Positions 1 through 13,774 of a DNA stretch of 64,000 nucleotides are shown here, one piece after another. Origin of the DNA: Cladopsammia gracilis. Taxonomy: Eukaryota; Cnidaria; Anthozoa; Scleractinia; Dendrophylliidae. Within the stretch, counting starts at the first letter, position 1, and each line of letters starts with the position of its first letter. A program made the translations under genes and the position numbers. The DNA lies in the NCBI GenBank assembly GCA_022457155.1, contig JAJGOT010000090.1:310001-374000 (forward strand), read 5' to 3'. The notes under the pieces are model-generated. The model was not told where the DNA came from, made no database searches, and worked only from the letters and a program-made list of their open reading frames with translations.

Positions 1-330
1 TTACCAAACGTTTTGAAAGTTTACCAAAAAAGTTCTAAGCGTTTAAAAACTGTGAACTGCAGAAATGTCGGCGCCATTTGCCAACATAAGAGTTTTGTCA
101 GTTTTCAACGGAAAAAAGCTCATCATTTTGAGAGAAATTAAAAGATAGTACCGTCAACGTATTTTTTTATATGTCCTTGCACATATTTCCATTTAATATG
201 ATAAAATTCCACTAAATAAAACGAAAAACGCCTCGGACGTTTGATCGCGGTGGGCCACGCGGGATTGAAGGGGAAATTGTATGGGGATTTTGACGGCCTT
301 GCGTTAAAACTGCCCCAAATTAAGGTTTAA

Positions 331-441
331 CCCTTTCGCTCCTATGGAGACATGTAATGTAGTTCTAACTTTTGAGTCGGTGGACGAAATCCTATGGTGT
401 GACCATTCAAATGAAACCTCTTCAGTAGTACTTTTGCATGA
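331..441 (+). mobile_element. TTAA-flanked MITE, family F1 (left part)
   Basis: A TTAA at 327-330 is followed by CCCTTTCGCTCC and then the body of a repeat that recurs at 20811 and 29657. The TTAA flank and the CCCTTTCACTCCCA-type end suggest a piggyBac-like non-autonomous element. Only the left part is recognisable here; the right terminus is missing. Confidence 0.6.
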
Positions 442-1079
442 AATGCTTTCAGAACACTGAGAGAATCAACCATAATAAGAGTTTTAGCGTGACTGTTATC
501 CAAATCACAAGGCGATAAACTTGAAACAGTCAGCCCATAACAAAGTATTCAAATTCCAATCCTTTTCTATCCTGGCCATCTGCAGCTCAAGACATTCAGT
601 CTACTAGAAACACTAGAAGCATAATTTAAAGACAAGTCGGCTTGAATCCCGGCTTGAATCCCAGCTTGTCGTGACGAGGATGATTTCAACATAAGGCCGC
701 ACCAGACAAATCTTGGTCTTGATTTGAAATTATTACAACTGAACCGCCTACTCCCAGCGTTGCTTTTAATAAGTATAGAGCAAGGCTGATACTACGTAGA
801 ACATTTAATGCGACAACGACATGATAGAGCCCAAACTGAAAGCCAAAATGCAACCGTGTACTGTTAGTTACAGATCCTTTACTGTGCCCGAAGTTGACGG
901 AAACTTCCGCAGAATTCAATCGATATCACGTGACACAGCAAGATAAATCAGTTGTGTGCTAGAATAGGTAAAAGTGTAAAGTTTCATAAAGATTGCTCGT
1001 ACACTGAGGGAGATATCAACTCTTAAAACTTAGTACTCTGGCCTAATTTTTACAAAGAAATGTATGGGAAAAACACGAA

Positions 1080-1262
1080 AACAAGGCTGAACGGGCAATC
1101 TATTTATACAATTATTTTATATATTGATATATCTGTATTTTATTCATTTACTTATTTTTATTCATTTATTTTTTTTTTATTTTTTTTTTTTTTTACGGTT
1201 GGTGTGATAACCTAACGGTTTTTACCGACCTAATACATGTAAATGTAAATGTAAATGTAAAT
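1080..1262. repeat. T-rich tract and GTAAAT hexamer repeat
   Basis: A T/A-rich low-complexity tract (about 1100-1195) is followed by four tandem GTAAAT units (about 1238-1262). A hexamer tail like this often ends a LINE or SINE copy, but no coding part is visible next to it. Confidence 0.5.
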
Positions 1263-2184
1263 GTCCACCATACATTTCTTTGTAAAAATGCTCAGTTTCA
1301 AATTTCATATCTTCGTCAGTTTGCTAGCAATCTTTACAAAACTTTGTAATTTTACTAATATCGATATGCTGAATTTGATGCTGGGCTCTTTTCCCCAATA
1401 AACTAAATATATTTTTGTGCCATGCTAGCGTGATATTGGTCTATGCGATGCATGCTTTAAATACACGTATCTCTAGCCAAGAACTCCGGGGTTTCCCAGT
1501 CCTTTACTCAAAATAAACAGTATCGTCGATTTTAAGTGATTTTACACTATATAATGAGTAAGCTGTCATTTACTCATTGTGGATGCAATTCGCTTGAGTG
1601 GTTTTATTCTGTATTTTGAGTTCAATTTACTCTTTACTCAAAAACGAGTAACTGTCCTCGCACTGTTGAGTCACTATTGGTTGTCATTGTGGAACAATGT
1701 TTTACTCAATATTTTGGGTGGTTTCAACTCCACTCATTTTTGCACTGAACCAAACGTACATCTTGAACTTTAGAATACTTAGAGATTATTGAAATCTTTT
1801 AGACATACTGGCTCTAAAATCAGTTCCATAAAACGCAAAGCTGAAACAGTGGAATTGTAAATAGTTCAGCTAAGTGTTTCACATGCGTTGCTGGCTATTT
1901 TTCGCCTTCTTGATCATGATACCTAACAATTACGCGATACCTAATAATTACGCTTAAGTGACCGAAAGTGATTTTGCTTTAAGGATGAAGTGACTGAATA
2001 TATAGATGAGAATAAATGTTTGTGGTATCTTAAATATAAACAAGTTTCAGTTGGCAGGTTGATACAACAAAGCAATATATACGAGAGTCAAGAATTACTG
2101 AAGTCCGGTTTTCACAAGCGGCATAAGAATTTGCATATTTGCGTCAAGTGTAAACGAACGTGGACATGCATATGAGCATACGAT

Positions 2185-2240
2185 TGATCCTTGTGCTTGT
2201 GCTTGTTCTTATGCTTATGCTTATGCTTATGCTTATGTCG
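2185..2240. repeat. Degenerate CTTATG hexamer tandem repeat
   Basis: Consecutive GCTTGT/GCTTAT units form a short microsatellite. No gene is associated with it. Confidence 0.7.
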
Positions 2241-5200
2241 GGCCCGTTTTCACTGTGCATAAGCGCTGTCATACTTCCCGGCTTATGCTTATGACTGTAA
2301 ATGCATAGTTTTAAAACCTGTGATAGCTACTTTAAAAATAGCTTTTCTTTCTGCATTTTTTTGATACTCTGATTAGATAAAAAAAATACTTACCTTAAGC
2401 TCTTTTCAGTTTAAATTTCGGTGTCGTGACCGAACACGGCGTTAACAGTTAAAACACACCTTCCATGTGCTTTAATGAGATTTATGAGATTTATTTATTA
2501 ATATGCATCAGTCAGTGGAGCGTTAAAACTATTTGCGGCATGTTGATATAGTGATATTCATTTGTCTGCGACTTTTTTTTACCTGTTCTCTTAAATCACT
2601 CTGCAGTGAAACACGAACAAATCATTTTCACACTGAATGTCATCAACGCTAGCTGAGACTGAAGAATCAAAAATGGGCATCTCGATTATTGATAGCTAGA
2701 CCATAAATACAGGGGCAATATTAAAGGTCAATTGTTTAACAACACGAAAGCGATTAAAATACGACAAATACCGCAAAGTACCTAATAATTTAGAACAATG
2801 ACATTCTACACGTATCAACATACGGATATATAAAGAAGCATCCGTATTATTATTGATTACAGCAAATCTTAACAAAAGGCGAAAAGCCGACATCAGTCAT
2901 GAATTTTTAAAATTGCATTTAAATTACATGCTTAAAATCAAAATAATTCGGTTGTAGAGAAGATAAGCAGTAACGAGGAAGATATTAAACGAGGGATGCC
3001 GTCGCGTGATCTTGAACTGCGAAAAATGCTTATATTTTATTCCTATATATTCCAAAATAGTCACGCACGCTTTCAAACTATTAATCCCCCACCGTAATTG
3101 GTCTGTTAGCGCGTTTGTATTAGGTATTTTTTGTACGCGGTCAAATACATGCAAACATTCAACATCACTTCCCAAACGTTTGTCTGTCGGCTAAAAAGTG
3201 GCTTTGCTTTGGGAAATCATAGGGATTTCTTTCTGTTTTGTTGAAAAAAAAAGCATGACTTCACAGATGTCAGCTTAAAAGGAAAAAAGGATTAAACGGA
3301 TTATGATGAAATTGTAAATTTATTCCGATACGTGACTTACTACAGGCAGAATGGAGCTAATTCATAAAGTAAATTTCATTTCACCACGAAACATTTCGTG
3401 TAGGCCTTGCCAGGAAATGTCTGCAGTGTAATAATCAACAGAATCAACGGTTTGTTTGAAATATAAAATCTTAAGCGTCAATTTCCACAAATTTTATTTT
3501 AGGCGCCAATTTGTTGAGACGTTTCCTGCACAAACTGAAATTTTCAGCACGGGCTGAAATTGAACTCACCATGTAATCGCACTAAAATATCAGCCCGGCT
3601 AAAACGGGCCGAAATGTCAGCCCCGGCTGAAATTCGTCATGTAATCGGCCCTTTATATTATAACTGACAGGTAGCTATAGGAATCTCAACAATTTGATTT
3701 TTATTTATGCCTTTTTGGTGAGCAAGGGCATAAAAATCTTTGGACCTCTGGCCCTGTAGAAAAGTTACGTGGAGAAAACGTAAGAGATCGGCCTCCCGAT
3801 GGCAAAACATCCGCAGGGGTGAGTCAACGATTTTCAGAATCGAGAGTGTCGTGACTCGCGGAGTACACATGTAGTCAACAGTCCAATATCCCTCAATAGG
3901 CTAATCTTTGCTGATTGTTTACATTTTGTTTCTTCAGCACGCGAATTTAAGAGGCTGCGGGCTAAATAAAAATTGACTTCAAAAGTTGAAAGAGCTTGTT
4001 AGAATTTTTTGTAGCTAGGTAAGAGAATGAGGCGCATATTCTACTAATTTTGAGGAGGCAATCAAGATTGTAAACAAAGATTCGCAAGTGTATGTGTAGT
4101 GATCCTTGAACTTGAACTTGATCTGCTTGATCTTGAACTTTATTGTTATGTAAACGCCGAAGCTATATTCAGTGGATAAAAAGCATAAAAAGTAACTAGT
4201 TTGATAGTTCGAGTGGTACGGTGTACAATCTGCAAATATGGCTGCTCTTCGTTGCTGACAAGCAGCTTATTTTATTAGTCTCCGAGCAAATGCCGTATTT
4301 CATTGTTCACGCATCAGTTATCTGTATGTATTTAGGTCGGTTTATCGGGTACTCAAGCAAACAATCTTTTCATTTTTCTTTTCCAATTCATTACCTTGAT
4401 AAGTGTATGGACCGTGCTTCACTTTGCTTCGCCTGTTTTATTCATACTGTGATTGCACGCTAAAGTTGACGGAACTCACTCTATTAGGAATCAAGAGCTT
4501 CGGAACTCAACCTACGGCATCTATTACATAAAAAGCCGTCCTCTGCTTTTAATGGAGTGAACATGTTGTTGATTGTAACTAAAATGTGTTTACTGTTCAA
4601 AGCTCTAACTCAGTGCGCTAGATCGGTTAGATTAGCACCAAAACAAACGACATCAATTTGGAAGAATTTTAGATGTAGATGCTGTCGTAACCTGACGAGG
4701 AAGAGAAAGAATTGTTTTAAGAATGCTGTGTACGCTGCAAAACTTAATATCCTGCGAAAACAGCCTCCTCCAATTCACTTACCTGCTTGTCCTTGTTTCC
4801 TCCTTGAGACCGTTCGCCGTTAACGAGTTCACAAAAAGAGCTTCGTATTATTGAAAACAGCAAGAAAAGGGCGAGACTTTTTTAACTAAGTGATACACTC
4901 CAATCAAATCACTCAGACGATGGAGGGAAGAATTGGCTTCCTGCGAACAGAATGCCCTTTCAAGTACTTGTTTTCAAGTGGTGCTATCGGCCCCCGTGCA
5001 CGTGCCAGAGATAACCGGATGTTTAAAAATTCTTAGAGGAGCGCGAGGCACGCAAGAGAACCGACGGGGTGAACCATAAGATTTCTGGGAAGGTGGGAAG
5101 AAGGGGGGGGGGGGGTGGTCATGTCTGTTCTCGGGATATGTTTGCCTTTAGTTGGCTTGCAGGATATATATATTTCTTATTCCTAACAGCCCTTCTCCCT

Positions 5201-5989
5201 CCCTCCCCTCATAAGTAAAATGGTCAGTCACTAACTGGCGTGTTGTTCTGGCTCTACCGCCCACCATACACCCCCCAAAACTGACAGACAATTACCAGGC
5301 ACAAAAAAAACAGCAGCAATAACTCACGCTCATAGTGAGCCCATGTCAAGCTGGACGAACAGCGGAGGAACACCGCCCTGTTCTAAGACACCACTTATAG
5401 ATACAGAATATAGAACTCTAAGTAGCTGAAAATAACAGAGACAATGACAGTCTCAAAAATACTTGGATCTTTAATTATCCATGACGAAGAAACACTATCT
5501 CACAAGTCATGCTACTGATGCTAACCGCTGGGAAAATAACTGATAGTTACTGATCCTAGCATTTCAACAGCTAATAATTTACATTTCATCATAAATTTTT
5601 AAAAATTCATTCTCGATACGAGGCAAGATCTCCACCAAGATGTCGATCGTTCAACAACCGTGTCACGTTTTTCGAGCGAAGGTTGATGAAATGTTGAAAC
5701 AGAAAAAGGAAGTTGTGAAGCAGCCGCTCAAACGGTCTCAACATCCGTTCAAGTTTTCAAGAAATTTATTGCAAAAGAACTGGGTAAACCTTTGGCTTAT
5801 TACTAAGTTCTAAGTTGCTCGTATAATCACATTGTCAATATCACTGAAGTAGAGTTGTTGTGAATTCTGACCGTTTCTTCGAGATCAAAGCTTCGTTGTA
5901 AGAAGATTCGTTTGTAAGCGTAATATTGGACGCAATTTCGTGGTGCGCGTGTTCGCGTGTCCCGTCTGAAATCACAGAAATCACGCGTA

Positions 5990-6220
5990 TTTTCATGATT
6001 ATGGCCAGGAGCTTGGTTGAAGCTTGCTTCATAATCTTAAATTACTATGAAGAAAAAATCGCCAAAAGTGATGAACGCAAAGAAATACGAACTAGACATG
6101 CAAAATAACGACGAAACAACTCACAATTCCACCAGAATAGAAACTTGGATTTCTTGACCGCCTGATGCCGAATTCGAAATCAAAACGTTAGCCACTTTCA
6201 TCATGGTAATCCTACACTTT
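5990..6220. repeat. Dispersed repeat, copy 1 of 2
   Basis: The stretch with GAAGAAAAAATCGCCAAAAG and TTCTTGACCGCCTG recurs, diverged, at 18925-19130 in the same orientation. Both contain many stops. It is probably a fragment of an unclassified transposon. Confidence 0.6.
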
Positions 6221-7214
6221 TTTCTCCAAACTGCTGCATCTGTTTTGCTCTAAAGAATCTTTTTCATTCATATATATTGGTGGCATTTAACGTAACATGG
6301 AAAGTAAAGGCAATTTCGCTATTTCGGCGGGACAGTCCCCACGTGCTATCTCCATGGCTCAGCTTTCGCCTGCTGAGGAACCCACCAGAGATGATATATT
6401 TCGCTTAAGGATTTTATTCGATTGTGCTGTAATGCACTCTGGCTCCAGAGATCTGTTCTCTAAATATCAAAAGTGAGATAAACCGCGTAAACGACAGGTA
6501 ATTTAGCCTCTGTGAACAGACACTATTTTTTTTTCGGGAGGGGGGGGGGGGTCATATCGGGTTGAAAGAACATTGCCGTGCCAAGCCAGCCGGGTGCATA
6601 AAACCAATTTAGAGAAAGCGACTGAAGATTCATTTTCATATGGACAGCACTATTACTCCAATTCCAAAAAATGGCTTATATAAAAATCAGAGCAATGGAT
6701 CATCTTGCTAGTAGCCTAACTGTTGTTCACAATTAATCATTTACTAAAACAACCGGGCATATAAAAGAACAAAAATTGTAAACATACCTGCTTTAGTCTT
6801 CTTCACTCAATGCGCTTTGTATCGGTGCATATCATTAAAAAAAGCTTATTGACTAAAGAGGCGGAAAAATTAAATCAGCCTGCCCCAGGGCAATCGTCGC
6901 CCACAGTGAAAAGACTGAAAGCTTGTCACGGAAAAAGGCTTTTAATTATTATGATACTATGCAGCTCTTTAGAACCTCTAATTTCAATGGAAATTATCAC
7001 ACAGCTCTATAGGCTGTTGCAGTTGCTCCCACTACCAATTACTGTAGCATTGTTGTTTGGGCGGTATCACCTGCACATGCCCCATGTTAGTCAGCAAATT
7101 TGGATATATTTTTTACCAATCGTATCACGTCCCCTGCGGGAAGTGGAACTTTGAAAATTTTGTAACGAAAATACCATAATCCCCACCCTTTGATACACGA
7201 AAATTCTGTTTTAT

Positions 7215-7300
7215 CGTTGATAAGGTAAATTGGCCACCGTGAAAAGGTTTAATAAACCTGAAGTTTCGAGCGCTAGCCCTTGGTCACTCCCCCACTGACA
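7215..7300 (-). mobile_element. Penelope-like element tail fragment
   Basis: Read on the minus strand, the segment has AGCGCTCGAAACTTCAG followed by ACGGTGGCCAATTTACCTTA. The same block occurs on the plus strand at about 19805-19885. I take it as the untranslated 3' tail of a Penelope-like retroelement from resemblance to tails common in cnidarian genomes; no coding part remains. Confidence 0.4.
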
Positions 7301-8093
7301 CAGCAACACAGTTCAACATTGATGGGCACATAAACAACAGCAACGTTTTTCGCATGACAACGTTTGCCAGGGAAGCCCTAATTAATATCACATGTCCCAC
7401 TCCGCTTTGAAATATAAACAGAATGCTGCTAGCTTCGGCTCTCTATCTTCTTGTTTTAATAAAACTTTAAGAAACTTCGAATTTGTGGATACGTTATTTT
7501 CTCGCCTGAAAGCCAGGGGCGTTTATTTAAAAGGTCACTGTCACGAATTGTTTTTTCGCGAAACAAGCGAGTCTTCACGCGCTGAGTTTTGAACATCTCT
7601 TTCCCTTTCGTGCCTCGCGCTCCGCGCACAAAAGCGCCTGTTGTGCAGGCAAGCGTCCCTGTTCGATGCGGAGTTTACTCTTCCCATATTCTCCACCTCA
7701 AAACTCGATTCCGCGAGTCGCTGCAAGCCTCTTCTTAGCCTGCAACGAATTTCGCTTGACGCCATGTTTTTCAACTTTTATACATGCATTTTAACCACTC
7801 TTCGTTGCATTTTTTCAGGGTATCAAATATTCTCTTTCGTTCAGACTCTACGTTTTCCCGTCCACGCTTTCAATTTTCACGGGTTTTTTTACCTTTGTCA
7901 ACCGTACGCGCTCTCACTTAGCATTAAATAATGACTACAGTGTAAAACACTCGATGGCAAGTATTTACCGGCATTGACGACATACATCGAATTTTAGTGC
8001 CACTGGAAGCAAGAAAAGAAATGAAGACATACCGGTACACCATGAGGTTTCAATAGTCATGAAAAGAAAGCTTAGTGTCGTCAAAAACCTTTT

Positions 8094-8132
8094 TTCTCGA
8101 TAGTTGGCTCGATAGTTGGCTCGATAGTTGGT
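8094..8132. repeat. 12-bp tandem repeat, three copies
   Basis: TCGATAGTTGGC is repeated three times in a row, the last copy with a substitution. No gene is associated. Confidence 0.75.
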
Positions 8133-10638
8133 TCTTAGCTCGTGCATATTTAACATTTTATTTTCGAAACGATTGCGTGTAACATAAAATAAGACATTAG
8201 CCCGATCAAAATATATTTCTATGGCAACTGAGATTTTTGCGCCAAGTCCGTGCCGGGAGATCAAAGGACTTCAAGCCGTGGATATCTCGCGTGGATATCT
8301 CGCGCGTTCAAGCAATGGTCTTTTCCATGCTCGGTTTCTGCCGCTCTCTCAGGTTCGTTGCCAAAATTATTATTTTATCATTTGATTGAGGAATCGGATC
8401 GAAATATAAGAGCACTGAACCGGCCAAAATAAATAAAACAGTCCATTTTATAATGGCTTTTAAGCCAGCATTGACAACACCGCCATGCCATGCCATACGG
8501 CTTCAGTGATTGTGGTAAATGAATTATAAATAATATAAAATTGGTTAACTATGAATATTTATCAGTTTAAAAAACCGCCTTAAATAAGTCATGAAAGTGT
8601 AAAAACGGCCTGGCAGCAGTTTCAAAGGTTAGGAAAGCTTATAATATATTATTTCGTCCCATAATTTGTGTTTAAGAAAAAGCTACGTTTTGGCGCCAAA
8701 ATTGCATGATGCGTGTCGGTCACAAATCATAGTTTGACAGTTTTGATATATTATAATTTATCGTGATCTTTACTTCTCGGCAGAATGAAGAGCCGGTTTT
8801 AATTCTTTGTCTGAATTGAAGAGTGAAGCTACAATCTCGGACAGAATAAAAAGATAAATAAAAGCAACCCTACCCCAAATCAATGATGAGTCGCGCTAAA
8901 ACCAAAACGCGCGATTTTTCTTTCTTTTTTTTTTTCATCCGGGTCGGAAATGGGGGGAGGAGTTGTCTTAATTAATATTTCATTCAGGTATTGTCCAAGA
9001 TTGTGGCTACCGCTTTTAATAGTCGTTAGCTAAAGACACGCACAGCCCGGGGGTACAACAATACACCGATACATACTGCCAAGGTAAAGTCTATTTTGTT
9101 TTGTTTCGCTCAGTCACCCAATCATGTTCAAAATACTTCCGTGTTATTGAAATGGGGTTTCGCACGAAACATGATCGTTTTTTTTTTTTAATTTATTTTC
9201 TGTGATCTGTGATGATAAAAAGTTAAAATATATGAACTATGAATGCGTGCTTGCCGTAATACGTAAAACCAATTTAGTTTTCATATCAGGTGATTCTCGA
9301 ACAGGAACTCGCCTGCACTTTTACGTGAAAAATGACCTACTTTAATAGCCGGGAATGGGCACTCCGTCTCCGGAATCAACACAAGCAAAGTTTTCTACGA
9401 GATCAGTGTCAATTCAGCGGCTTTTAATCAGACAAAATGTTTTGCAATTGTTGAACACAAGAAAATATAGCCCAAGCCAAAACATGGGCACTAACACTTG
9501 GCAAAGAATAAGTAAAAAAATGCAATATAAAGGTTTTAATCACAAGGCCTCGTAAAAAGATAATGTTATTTTCAACCGTGGAAGTAAATCCATTACCGTG
9601 TTTCGTAATTTGCAATATTTTATCATAGTTGTGAATTTCAAAGGACAGACTTCTTAAATTCACAGGTCTTTTTAATATTCTACTATACTTTCATTATTGT
9701 TCTGTGGTATAGCATTTTTGCGGTTCTCCGGCGCAATTCTGACAAACTGGAGGTTTTGAACAAACGAAATAATACTTGAGATTTTTCCTTAATGACCTTG
9801 GCTCTTCGTAAACCCATTTCCTTATTTTACTTTACAAAAACCTATTTTTAACTAATTTCCCGAAGAACAGGAAAGATACGAGTTACAGTTTCGTTCTGGC
9901 ATGAAACTTACTTGGCAATCATATTCTGTCCCCCTTCCCCTGAGCAGCTTACTACAACTTATGGTCTTCATAAACATTCATTTACTAGATACGTCGCTAT
10001 AAAACTATGCCATATTCGCTCCCTCAAATATTCGGTGTAATATTTACTTTATGTAAATTTACTTTTTGTCTTGTTATTTTGTTATTTTTGCTCGAAGAGA
10101 TTAGTTACACGAGCTACACTTCAATTCGACTTCAACTGAATATAGTTGATGTATGACATTTGTTGTCGTTATTTACATATTCATTTACATATTCACCAAT
10201 CCCAAAGAAGTAATTTAACCTTGCAAAGTTTTAAGCGTTCTATGATCTTTATCGTCGATTTTTAGGGTTTATTTTAGTTAAGTTCGGGTACTTACTTGTT
10301 ACTTGGTATCAGCTTGCGTCGTCTTTATTCTACACTGTAAATTGAAAAGAACTGTTTCAGCCCCAAAATACCGATTCAGCCCTTTGGAACCTGGTGCGGC
10401 TTCGACACTTTGGGGCTTTTTCGAGAAATTGGTCTAAATCCGCCCGATAAACAACCATTGCAACCCCATCAAAAATCCGATTTAGCCCACATGCAGAAAT
10501 CAATTCAGCCTATCGGCCCTTATCAATAAAATCTAAGATGTATTATCAGATATTAAACTATTACTTGAGACGGAAGCTACAACATATTTTTTGTTTTTAA
10601 CTTTAACCGTCAATCATTTGGGCTGCAGGGTATATAAA

Positions 10639-10764
10639 TCAAATGAAGAATGATCCTCGCAGTTGTGAACGCAATTTAAGCAATTGCGAAAAGAAGCCTG
10701 AAAAAAAATTCAGGACTTCAACGGGGTTCGAACCCGTGACCTCGCGATACCGGTGCGATGCTCT

Positions 10765-10799
<35 letters not shown>

Positions 10800-10912
10800 A
10801 GGTCAATTGTAGGTTCATATGGCCCGTGAAAGGAGTGAGGATCATTCTTCATTTGATTTCATTTCCGCAGTTCATATATGATTTATTTCATATATATCAT
10901 TTCACAAGGTAT
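10639..10912 (-). mobile_element. tRNA-derived SINE
   Basis: On the minus strand a tRNA-like head (about 10722-10793) has an A box, TAGCTCAGTTGGTAGAGC, and a B box, GGGTTCGAACCC. The anticodon loop lacks the expected U33, so this is not a working tRNA gene. The body ends in GCGAGGATCATTCTTC-type sequence; that sequence recurs inverted at 10824-10860, giving the copy hairpin-like flanks. A 68-codon frame across it is only a by-product of the repeat. Confidence 0.8.
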
Positions 10913-10919
10913 AAAGCCC

Positions 10920-12360
10920 ACTTGGTAATATTCGGACAAAACAAACTGAACAATGAGATGTACAAGTTAAAAATTAAAATATAGCGTACGTTGAAAGTAT
11001 ATCTAAAATACAATTGTCAAGTAAACGAAAATTGATATTGATATACTTGTATATATACCTGAATTTTTCAAAACGTGTTCAACGAAAATTTACGCAATTT
11101 CACTGCAACTAGCCCAAACAAGGGTTTTTATGAGCCCGATCAGCCCGAAAATGACAGAGAAGAGAGAGAAGAGGAAAAGGGAGCAAGAGCGAGCGAAAAA
11201 AAGACTAGCAACAGCCTATTATATTTTATATCTTTATATTAAAAACAAGGCCAAGAACGCTCACAAACGCTTACTTGGAGCGATATCGTTTTCAAAAATC
11301 CAGGTATATATATGTGCTTTTGAATAAGAACTTTTACAACAAAATTACAAACACTTTGAACTGTGCATTTGAACCGAATAAAAGAAATTCTATACCTGCT
11401 AGAAAGTCGTTGAACCAACCTTGAAGAATTGATTCAGAGCGTCTTAAGAAAATGAAAAAATAAAACATAAAAATGTTAAAAACAGTCTGCATTATGTTTG
11501 CCACTGAATCCAGTAAGCATACTTACCTAACTGTATCCAAAGATGAACTGAATAAAAACGAAGTAGCCACCGAGCTTTAAATAATTACACTAAGAAATTG
11601 AATTCAGTCATGCATTATAATTCCCAAGAGAGCTATTTTTGTTCCTAAACCACTTTATTGTGACGTCAGCACTACACTGGCCTCATTTGATGTCCCTTAC
11701 GTCTTTCCGGCTGCGTTTTCTGGGCTTCAACATGCAATGCTAGAAACTTATTTGTACGCTTTTAGTAATAAAATTAGCAAATTTGTCAAAGGCTTACAAC
11801 AGAACTTTCCAAAAATTGCTCTAACTTCGTCGTTTATTGTAAATAAGATTAATGTCTTGGTTTTTATATTGGCTATAAACTAATTCAATACTCACTCATT
11901 CAGAACAAAACAACAAACGCCCCTGTCGGCCGGGAGGCTAGAGTACGTGACATTAGGGCCAATGTTGCCTATTTTTAGTGTCATGTTAAAAAAAAAAACA
12001 CAAAAACATATTTGTATCAAAGGAAATACTGATCCTGCCCCACAGGTGCTCAAGTTCACGGGGGCTCGAGCGGGTTTTGCAGGCATATACGGAAAAATAA
12101 TGCTTCAGTTTTGATAATTAACCGTTATTATACTAGTACAATAAAACTATATCAAAAACGTGTCCTGACAAAATCTCTTGATCGCCAGGACTGTTACCTC
12201 AATTACACTGGCTCTTTTTTGAATACAAGAACCTTTTTTGTAACAACGTTGAGGCTAAGATTGGCCAGAATTTTTAAAACATACTAAGAACGTACCCAGG
12301 GTGAAATGTAGTTAAGAATGAATGCGAGAGAATCATATTTAATCACTAAAGCCAATACAC
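10920..12360. other. No gene recognised
   Basis: AT-rich DNA with short unrelated frames. A basic Lys/Arg/Glu-rich frame at 11130-11327 lacks any domain. One palindromic TGACGTCA octamer lies at 11661-11668. Confidence 0.45.
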
Positions 12361-12363
12361 TCG

Positions 12364-12424
12364 TAGCCTGCATGACAGCTTCGCTCGCCCCGTTTGGCTC
12401 ATAAAGCGCCTGTCATGCAGGCTA
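12364..12424. repeat. Small fold-back repeat
   Basis: TAGCCTGCATGACAG at the left pairs with CTGTCATGCAGGCTA at the right around a ~30 bp loop. A related GCGCCTGTTGTGCAGGC block is present near 7634-7652. Confidence 0.7.
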
Positions 12425-12429
12425 ATACA

Positions 12430-12700
12430 CTCGAACCCAATGGAATGAACAGACGCGACGAAATTTAATCTTCCACATATTTATTGTTATTACCAGCACT
12501 AGCCGTTTCTAGTTTTCAACCGTTACTTGTTTATTAGCCTATCGTGTGTCAGCATTTTATCTTAGCCCTTTTTAAATATTGTAACCATTTGTTTTCATCT
12601 TCACTTAGCTTTCCTAGCCCCTGATGAAGGTTAGTTTTGTCTAACCGAAATATCGGGCAAATATTATTAAAAGAAATCGAACGAATTTGCTGTCTGATCA
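12430..12700 (+). mobile_element. Penelope-like 3' tail fragment
   Basis: The segment contains CCTGATGAAGGTTAG followed by TCTAACCGAAATATCGGGC, a 'GATGAAGG ... CGAAA' tail like the one beside the GIY-YIG-type coding fragment at 45.5 kb. No reverse transcriptase or endonuclease frame is left. The classification is by resemblance only. Confidence 0.45.
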
Positions 12701-12991
12701 GCATTGCATGTTAAAGTTTTTTATTTAGTTCATTGCTGATCCTGATCTGCACAAAGATCCAGCTACATTTTGCTACTGTTTGTTCAAGTGGTCCTTGCAG
12801 TTTTACAAAAGTTATAAGAACGTCTTTGTTTGCCATGTTAACAATGAGCTAAATAAAAACGTATATACAGAAGTTTTTTTTCCTTTTTATAGTAGCAAAC
12901 ATGTCTGATGTAATGAGAAAATCTGTAGAACTTCGCCTATATTTCTTTCTTCATATTCAGAACTGATTCATTGAAATACTGTACAATTTAT

Positions 12992-13436
12992 CCCGGGGGT
13001 ACTATGCGAATGTTTGGGTGGGGGTGTGCCGCTGGGACTCTGAGACCGTTAACCTATACTAGACCATTTTTGCTGCATTTTGCCACCCTATTCTAGACTA
13101 AACACCGAAAAACCCTACCCTATCCTAGACCTATTCCAGACTCGCTATTTTCCAGAGGCTCGTTCACTATCACAGTTATTAGTTAACAGGGGTCAGTAAA
13201 AATGCCGTACTGCCCGCCGTACAGATTTTTAAATGCCATTTGCCAGTAAACCTTGTCTAGACTAAATTTCTTCACGCAACTGATCAGTTTCGTGGAAAAT
13301 GATACCCTGTTCCAGACCAAAAATCTCTGATTACTATACCCTATCCCAGACTAAACTGCATGAAACCATACCCTTCACAGCGGCACATCCCTATATAGCT
13401 CACATATGGGATACCCCCCCCCCCCCCCCCCGGGCG
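12992..13436. mobile_element. Poly-G/C-bounded element, CTAGA-rich family
   Basis: The element begins with CCCGGGGGTACT and ends in a C run after CACATATGGGATAC. Between them are many CCCTATCCTAGACC-like words. A partial, inverted relative lies at 19133-19395. The long C run at 13417-13432 is the right end and creates two spurious minus-strand frames. Confidence 0.6.
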
Positions 13437-13774
13437 GAAGATAGGCGGCGCGCGAAAAATAAATATTGCGAGTGCTAACGGAGGGGGATATGAATGGGCG
13501 CGAAATAGAACGAGACGTCCCCTCTTCCCTGTCTGATCTCCCATCGTTTTCTCCACTCATTCGTGCGCCGGTTTCAGCTTTTCTCCTGCCACACAGTCTG
13601 GAACAGACTATTTCGCGCCTTCGTATGCCTATTACCTAAACGCGCGTGTTATGTAGCTATATATGTCCTTTTTAATGGAGGGATAATTCTACGGATTTTA
13701 GATTTCGATTTGAAATTTGCTCTACTTTTAGCTATTTTGAGGCGAATTTAATCAAAAGGATCAGTTCAAGCCTG

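Larger units (their letters stand above)
1..5100. other. Gene-poor repeat-bearing DNA
   Basis: Open frames here are short (under 90 codons), lack recognisable domains and are not linked by consistent splice phases. Beyond the repeats listed separately I see a duplicated GGCTGAAATT...CATGTAATCG motif at 3535-3650 and an activation-prone T/A-rich composition elsewhere. A frame at 4557-4823 has a basic, Cys-containing stretch (residues about 39-52) that I do not recognise and do not call as a gene. Confidence 0.5.
6230..10620. other. No gene recognised
   Basis: Apart from the repeats listed separately, this stretch is AT-rich sequence with scattered homopolymers (G run near 6540, T runs near 8930 and 9180). 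Open frames are short and show no domain, signal peptide or neighbouring exon with matching phase. Confidence 0.5.

Noticed and set aside
7541..7774. Arg-rich minus-strand frame
   Set aside because: No domain, no matching exon, and it overlaps a block related to the fold-back repeat at 12364.
10722..10793. Possible tRNA gene
   Set aside because: A and B boxes are good but the anticodon loop lacks U33 and the head is attached to a SINE body; the same holds for 34953-35027 and 35262-35336.
10639..10845. 68-codon frame containing SSVGRASHRYREVTGSNPV
   Set aside because: It is read through the tRNA-like head of the SINE; such frames appear wherever this repeat occurs.
13341..13560. Gly-rich minus-strand frames
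   Set aside because: They cross the C run and end of a poly-G/C-bounded element; glycines come from the homopolymer.
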